The notes under the pieces: model-generated
What the model saw: the letters and a program-made list of their open reading frames with translations, nothing else
The model's database searches: none
What the model was told of the DNA's origin: nothing
Shown here: one piece after another, positions 4,177-5,487 of the stretch
How positions within the stretch are numbered: position 1 is the first letter of the stretch
How the letters are laid out: the number at the start of each line of letters is the position of its first letter
From: Pseudomonadota bacterium
GTDB lineage: Bacteria; Pseudomonadota; Gammaproteobacteria; Burkholderiales; Burkholderiaceae_D
Reading direction: 5' to 3'
Assembly: GCA_023449275.1 (NCBI GenBank)
Contig: JAEXJM010000071.1
Coordinates: 1-5,487 of the forward strand
Length of the DNA stretch: 5,487 nucleotides
Position numbers and translations under genes: made by a program

Positions 4177-5487
4177 AAACCGGTGCCTTCTCTTCCAAAC
4201 CTGTCTTGAGTATCATCGGACTGGCCGTCCCGATCTGGATCGGCCAGCTGGCCGCGATCGCCAATCCGGTCGTCGACACGGCGATGGTATCGAGATATTC
4301 CGTTACTGATCTTGGTGCATTGGCCGTCGCCGCCTCTGTTTATATCAGTGTTTACGTCGCCTTGAACGGCGTCATGCAATCCCTCGCACCGACTTTCGGA
4401 CAACTGTTCGGTGCAGGCAAGTTTTCCGATATGGGAAAGGAAGCAAAACAGGGGGTCTGGCTTGCCATTTTTCTGTCTGTCATCGGTTCTTTACTGCTCA
4501 GCTTTCCGCAGCCACTTCTGGCCATTGCCAAGGCGTCGCCCGAAATGACCGAAAAAGCGGCGCTGTACCTGCGTATTCTCGCTTTTTCCCTGCCAGCCTC
4601 GCTTAACTTTCTCGTTTACAACACCCTGAACAATGCCATGGCCCGACCCAAAATGGTCATGGCCATTCAGGTCACCGGCCTTCTGCTTAAAATTCCCCTG
4701 AACACGCTCTTCATCTTTGGTGGACTGGGTATCCCGGCATTCGGCGGTCCCGGTTGCGCTATCGCCACCTTCATCATTGTCTGGCTGGAATTGCTGATCG
4801 CCTGGCTCATCCTGCGCTATAACCCGTACTACCGGATCATCCATCTGTTCGGAACCGGCTTCGCATGGCCCAACTGGAAATCCCTGAGAGAATTGCTGAG
4901 CCTGGGCGTTCCTGTCGGCCTGAACTACTTTATTGAAGTCACCTCATTCACCTTCATGGCATTGTTCATTGCCCGTATCGGTGTGAATGCAGTGGCCGGA
5001 CACCAGATCGTCGCCAACTTCTCCGGCGTTCTTTACATGTTGCCATTGTCATTAGCGAGTGCCACCAGTACACTGGTCGCACAATCCATCGGGGCCAGAC
5101 GACTGGACATTGCGCGAAAAATATCGTTTTCCGGCATCCGGCTATCCGCCATCCTCGCCATCTTCGTCGCCTGTACCGTCTGGCTGGCGAAAGACTGGAT
5201 CATCCGCCTGTACACATCCAACGACGTCGTCGCAGCCAATGCCTCCCCCCTGTTCCTTTTCCTGTGCAGCCTGCTCTTTTTCGATGCCGTGCAAGTGACG
5301 GCTTCATACGTATTGCGCGCATATAAAGTCGTACTCGCTCCAACCCTTCTATATGTCATGACGTTATGGTGCATCGGACTCGGTTGTGGTTACATGTTTG
5401 CCTTCAACTTTTTCCCGGGCATCATCCCCCCAGGAATAACCGGTTCATCAGGTTTCTGGTTCAGTAATTGCATAAGCCTCGTCATTC
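4173..5487 (+). CDS. norM: NorM-type MATE multidrug efflux transporter (C-terminus cut by right edge)
   Basis: From a GTG at 4173 the frame stays open for 438 codons to the window edge. NorM proteins are usually about 455-465 residues, so only the last helix or tail is missing. The protein has about 11 visible membrane helices in two homologous halves. The first helix region carries NPVVDTAMVS with D35, followed by LGALAVAASVY and APTFGQLFGAG. The second half starts at LLSLGVPVGL and contains E255 in NYFIEVTSF and D371 in FFDAVQVTASYVLRAY. These correspond in order and almost in number to D36, E255 and D371 of Vibrio cholerae NorM, the cation- and substrate-coupling acidic residues. MATE exporters use a sodium or proton gradient to expel cationic drugs, dyes and metabolites across the inner membrane. 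The GTG shares GTGA with the stop of the glycosyltransferase and lacks a Shine-Dalgarno, so it is probably translated by coupling. A TTG twelve codons in (4206) would cut into the first helix and is less likely. The exact substrate is unknown. Confidence 0.93.
   Translation, partial: MKTGAFSSKPVLSIIGLAVPIWIGQLAAIANPVVDTAMVSRYSVTDLGALAVAASVYISVYVALNGVMQSLAPTFGQLFGAGKFSDMGKEAKQGVWLAIFLSVIGSLLLSFPQPLLAIAKASPEMTEKAALYLRILAFSLPASLNFLVYNTLNNAMARPKMVMAIQVTGLLLKIPLNTLFIFGGLGIPAFGGPGCAIATFIIVWLELLIAWLILRYNPYYRIIHLFGTGFAWPNWKSLRELLSLGVPVGLNYFIEVTSFTFMALFIARIGVNAVAGHQIVANFSGVLYMLPLSLASATSTLVAQSIGARRLDIARKISFSGIRLSAILAIFVACTVWLAKDWIIRLYTSNDVVAANASPLFLFLCSLLFFDAVQVTASYVLRAYKVVLAPTLLYVMTLWCIGLGCGYMFAFNFFPGIIPPGITGSSGFWFSNCISLVI

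Noticed and set aside
2406..4403. Several alternative-frame and minus-strand frames inside the glycosyltransferase and MATE genes
   Set aside because: They overlap genes with clear membrane-protein composition and family motifs. Their own translations are rich in Arg, Ser, Gly and Pro without domains or ribosome sites.

Overview
This window looks like ordinary chromosomal DNA from a betaproteobacterium, most likely of the Burkholderiales. The moderate, roughly 50% GC content and the gene set would fit the Oxalobacteraceae. That placement is inference from protein resemblance and base composition, not from a search. There is no sign of phage, transposon, CRISPR array, tRNA or rRNA. All bases are accounted for by five protein-coding genes I recognise to some degree, one small secreted protein I do not recognise, and three intergenic gaps, none longer than 300 bases.

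Left third, minus strand: an ompR-envZ two-component operon. The response regulator OmpR (560-1324) is complete and very close to the enterobacterial protein. The sensor kinase EnvZ (547 down to 1) starts 12 bases later and runs off the left edge, so only its N-terminal cytoplasmic tail, first membrane helix, periplasmic sensor domain and the start of the second helix are present. Divergent from it on the plus strand is a small, very basic exported protein of unknown function (1504-1842). The gap between them (1325-1503) contains four TTAC motifs spaced 10, 9 and 14 bases apart. These overlap a plausible ompR promoter on the minus strand and a promoter with a poor -35 on the plus strand. That is the layout expected if phosphorylated OmpR controls both its own operon and the secreted-protein gene.

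Middle: a 236-base gap rich in A/T and small inverted repeats leads to rpmE2, which encodes the zinc-free type B ribosomal protein L31 (2079-2342). It has a good Shine-Dalgarno sequence and a textbook intrinsic terminator (2355-2384).

Right half, plus strand: a two-gene unit made of a large polytopic GT-C/ArnT-like glycosyltransferase (2425-4176) and a NorM-type MATE cation-coupled multidrug exporter (4173 to beyond the right edge). The two overlap by four bases (GTGA), implying translational coupling. Together with OmpR-EnvZ, much of the window concerns the cell envelope: sensing, lipid or surface glycan modification, and drug export. The most interesting signals are the candidate OmpR operator array with its associated secreted protein, and the structured leader in front of rpmE2. 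I found no clearly new multi-gene system.
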